Below are positions 22,379-23,252 of a DNA stretch of 23,252 nucleotides, in pieces. Both the position numbers and the translations under genes were made by a program. The stretch spans positions 1-23,252 of the forward strand of contig JAGCWG010000059.1 of the NCBI GenBank assembly GCA_017961965.1, given 5' to 3'. Positions within the stretch are counted from its first letter, which is position 1. The number at the start of each line of letters is the position of its first letter. Source of the stretch: Bacteroidaceae bacterium. GTDB lineage: Bacteria > Bacteroidota > Bacteroidia > Bacteroidales > Bacteroidaceae. The notes under the pieces are model-generated. The model saw only the letters and a list, made by a program, of their open reading frames with translations. It did no database searches and was not told where the DNA came from.

Positions 22379-23252
22379 TTATTTTATTACTCCGTCCTTA
22401 ACTGTGAAAATCTTGAAGTCACCGTTACATCGTTCAAGGAGTTTGTCCATGTTCTCGCGGTTTGTGTCCGTGATGAATATCTGTCCGAATGTGGAACGTG
22501 ATACGAGATTTACGATGTTCTCCACTCGTGATGAATCGAGCTTGTCGAATATGTCATCGAGCAGTAGTAGAGGTGTGGTCTTGCTTCCTGTTCGGCTGAG
22601 GAAGTCAAACTGTGCCAGCTTGAGCGAGATGAGGTATGTCTTGTTCTGCCCTTGACTGCCTTCACGCTTTATTGGAAAACCGTCGAGAGTCATCTCGAGG
22701 TCGTCTTTGTGGATGCCGTGGAGCGAGTATCCCATTATCCTGTCCTTCGCTCTGTCTCTTTGTATCACATCGATGAGCGCACCACGCTCACAGTGGCTGG
22801 TGTACTTCAGTCCCACCGTTTCGTTACCTCCGGATATCTCCGTGTAGAAAGATTGGAAGAGAGGTATAAACTCCTCAACGAAAGTCTTGCGCTTGACATA
22901 TATCTTCTCGCCGTACATTGCCATCATCTCCTCGTACACCGATATGATGTCTGGGTTAGGTTCTTCTTCAGCCTTCAACATAGAGTTGCGCTGTTGCAGA
23001 GCCTTATTATATGCTGCAAGTGTGGTGAGATATTCCGTATCGTACTGCGAGATGACAAGGTCCATCAGTCGTCTGCGTTCCTCGCTTCCGCCGTTTATGA
23101 GGTCGGAGTCGTTTGGCGAAACCATGATGAGAGGTAGTAAGCCGATATGCTCAGATAATTTTTTGTAAGCTTTCTTGTTTCGCTTCACCGTCTTCTTTTG
23201 GTGCATCTTCATTCCTATGCTTATCTCTTCCTCCACGTCGTTCATGTCGTAG
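22379..23252 (-). CDS. recF: DNA replication and repair protein RecF (5' partial)
   Basis: SMC-like ATPase that helps load RecA at gaps near stalled replication forks. About 291 codons are visible; the frame is open through the window edge (codons for Tyr-Asp precede the first Met), so roughly 80 N-terminal residues with Walker A lie outside. The family signs in view are the early LPLIMVSPNDSDLINGGSEERRR segment, the ABC signature loop SQGQ (22646-22657), and Walker B LLLLDDIFDKLD (near 22535-22575) with catalytic acidic residues. Then comes GQIFITDTN near the C-terminus. The Met at 23245 is internal, not the true start. It is followed by dciA in the same direction. Confidence 0.95.
   Translation of the reverse strand, partial: YDMNDVEEEISIGMKMHQKKTVKRNKKAYKKLSEHIGLLPLIMVSPNDSDLINGGSEERRRLMDLVISQYDTEYLTTLAAYNKALQQRNSMLKAEEEPNPDIISVYEEMMAMYGEKIYVKRKTFVEEFIPLFQSFYTEISGGNETVGLKYTSHCERGALIDVIQRDRAKDRIMGYSLHGIHKDDLEMTLDGFPIKREGSQGQNKTYLISLKLAQFDFLSRTGSKTTPLLLLDDIFDKLDSSRVENIVNLVSRSTFGQIFITDTNRENMDKLLERCNGDFKIFTVKDGVIK

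Noticed and set aside
1..23252. Search for tRNA, rRNA, transposase, integrase, toxin-antitoxin or defence genes
   Set aside because: No tRNA-like T-arm sequence, transposase motif, or paired small toxin-antitoxin genes were recognised in any interval.

Overview
The window looks like a chromosomal segment from a Bacteroidota bacterium, most likely a Prevotella/Segatella-type organism. The support is: several promoters of the Bacteroidota sigma-factor type (TTTG, 18-20 bases, TAnnTTTG), no obvious Shine-Dalgarno sites, Bacteroidota-style versions of Wzi, Wzc, ZapA and RNase Y, and AT-rich intergenic DNA. The genus is inference; no rRNA or other marker gene is present. Most of the window makes, polymerises and exports a cell-surface polysaccharide, interleaved with housekeeping genes.

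Region 1 (1-7491, + strand) is a Wzx/Wzy-type polysaccharide cluster: UDP-galactopyranose mutase (glf, 5' end outside the window), a stand-alone Wzz chain-length regulator, Wzx flippase, a GT-B glycosyltransferase, a Wzy-like polymerase and two GT2 glycosyltransferases. From wzx onward the genes overlap or nearly touch, and the DNA is visibly more AT-rich than glf, as expected of a variable, transferable O-antigen or capsule block. Region 2 (7492-9735) holds a secreted esterase on the - strand, a 745-base non-coding stretch with repeats and hairpins, and a small secreted TPR-like protein. The two genes have good promoters.

Region 3 (9736-15170, - strand) is a tightly packed run starting at a consensus promoter: a coiled-coil ZapB-like protein, zapA, rny (RNase Y), a Wzi-type capsule assembly protein, a lipocalin-like lipoprotein, then a WecA-type sugar-phosphate transferase after a 158-base gap. 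Cell division, RNA decay and capsule genes thus appear to share a transcript. Region 4 (15179-20485) has two divergent units. Leftward are a WcaJ-type initiating transferase and an unknown 215-residue protein. Rightward are a Wzc tyrosine autokinase with a striking Gly-Tyr repeat tail and a small HAD hydrolase.

Region 5 (20486-23252) contains a CNNM/CBS transporter-like protein, a strong bidirectional terminator, and the - strand pair recF (5' end cut by the window edge) and dciA.

The window therefore supplies two different lipid-linked initiating enzymes (WcaJ-type and WecA-type), three glycosyltransferases, a galactofuranose precursor enzyme, flippase, polymerase, two chain-length proteins and a Wzi outer-membrane protein, but no Wza export channel. 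I did not find a clearly novel multi-gene defence or mobile system. The most unusual items are the Wzc Gly-Tyr tail, the rny-wzi-lipoprotein coupling, and a set of intergenic short-period (22-24 bp) tandem repeats, several of which fold into hairpins.
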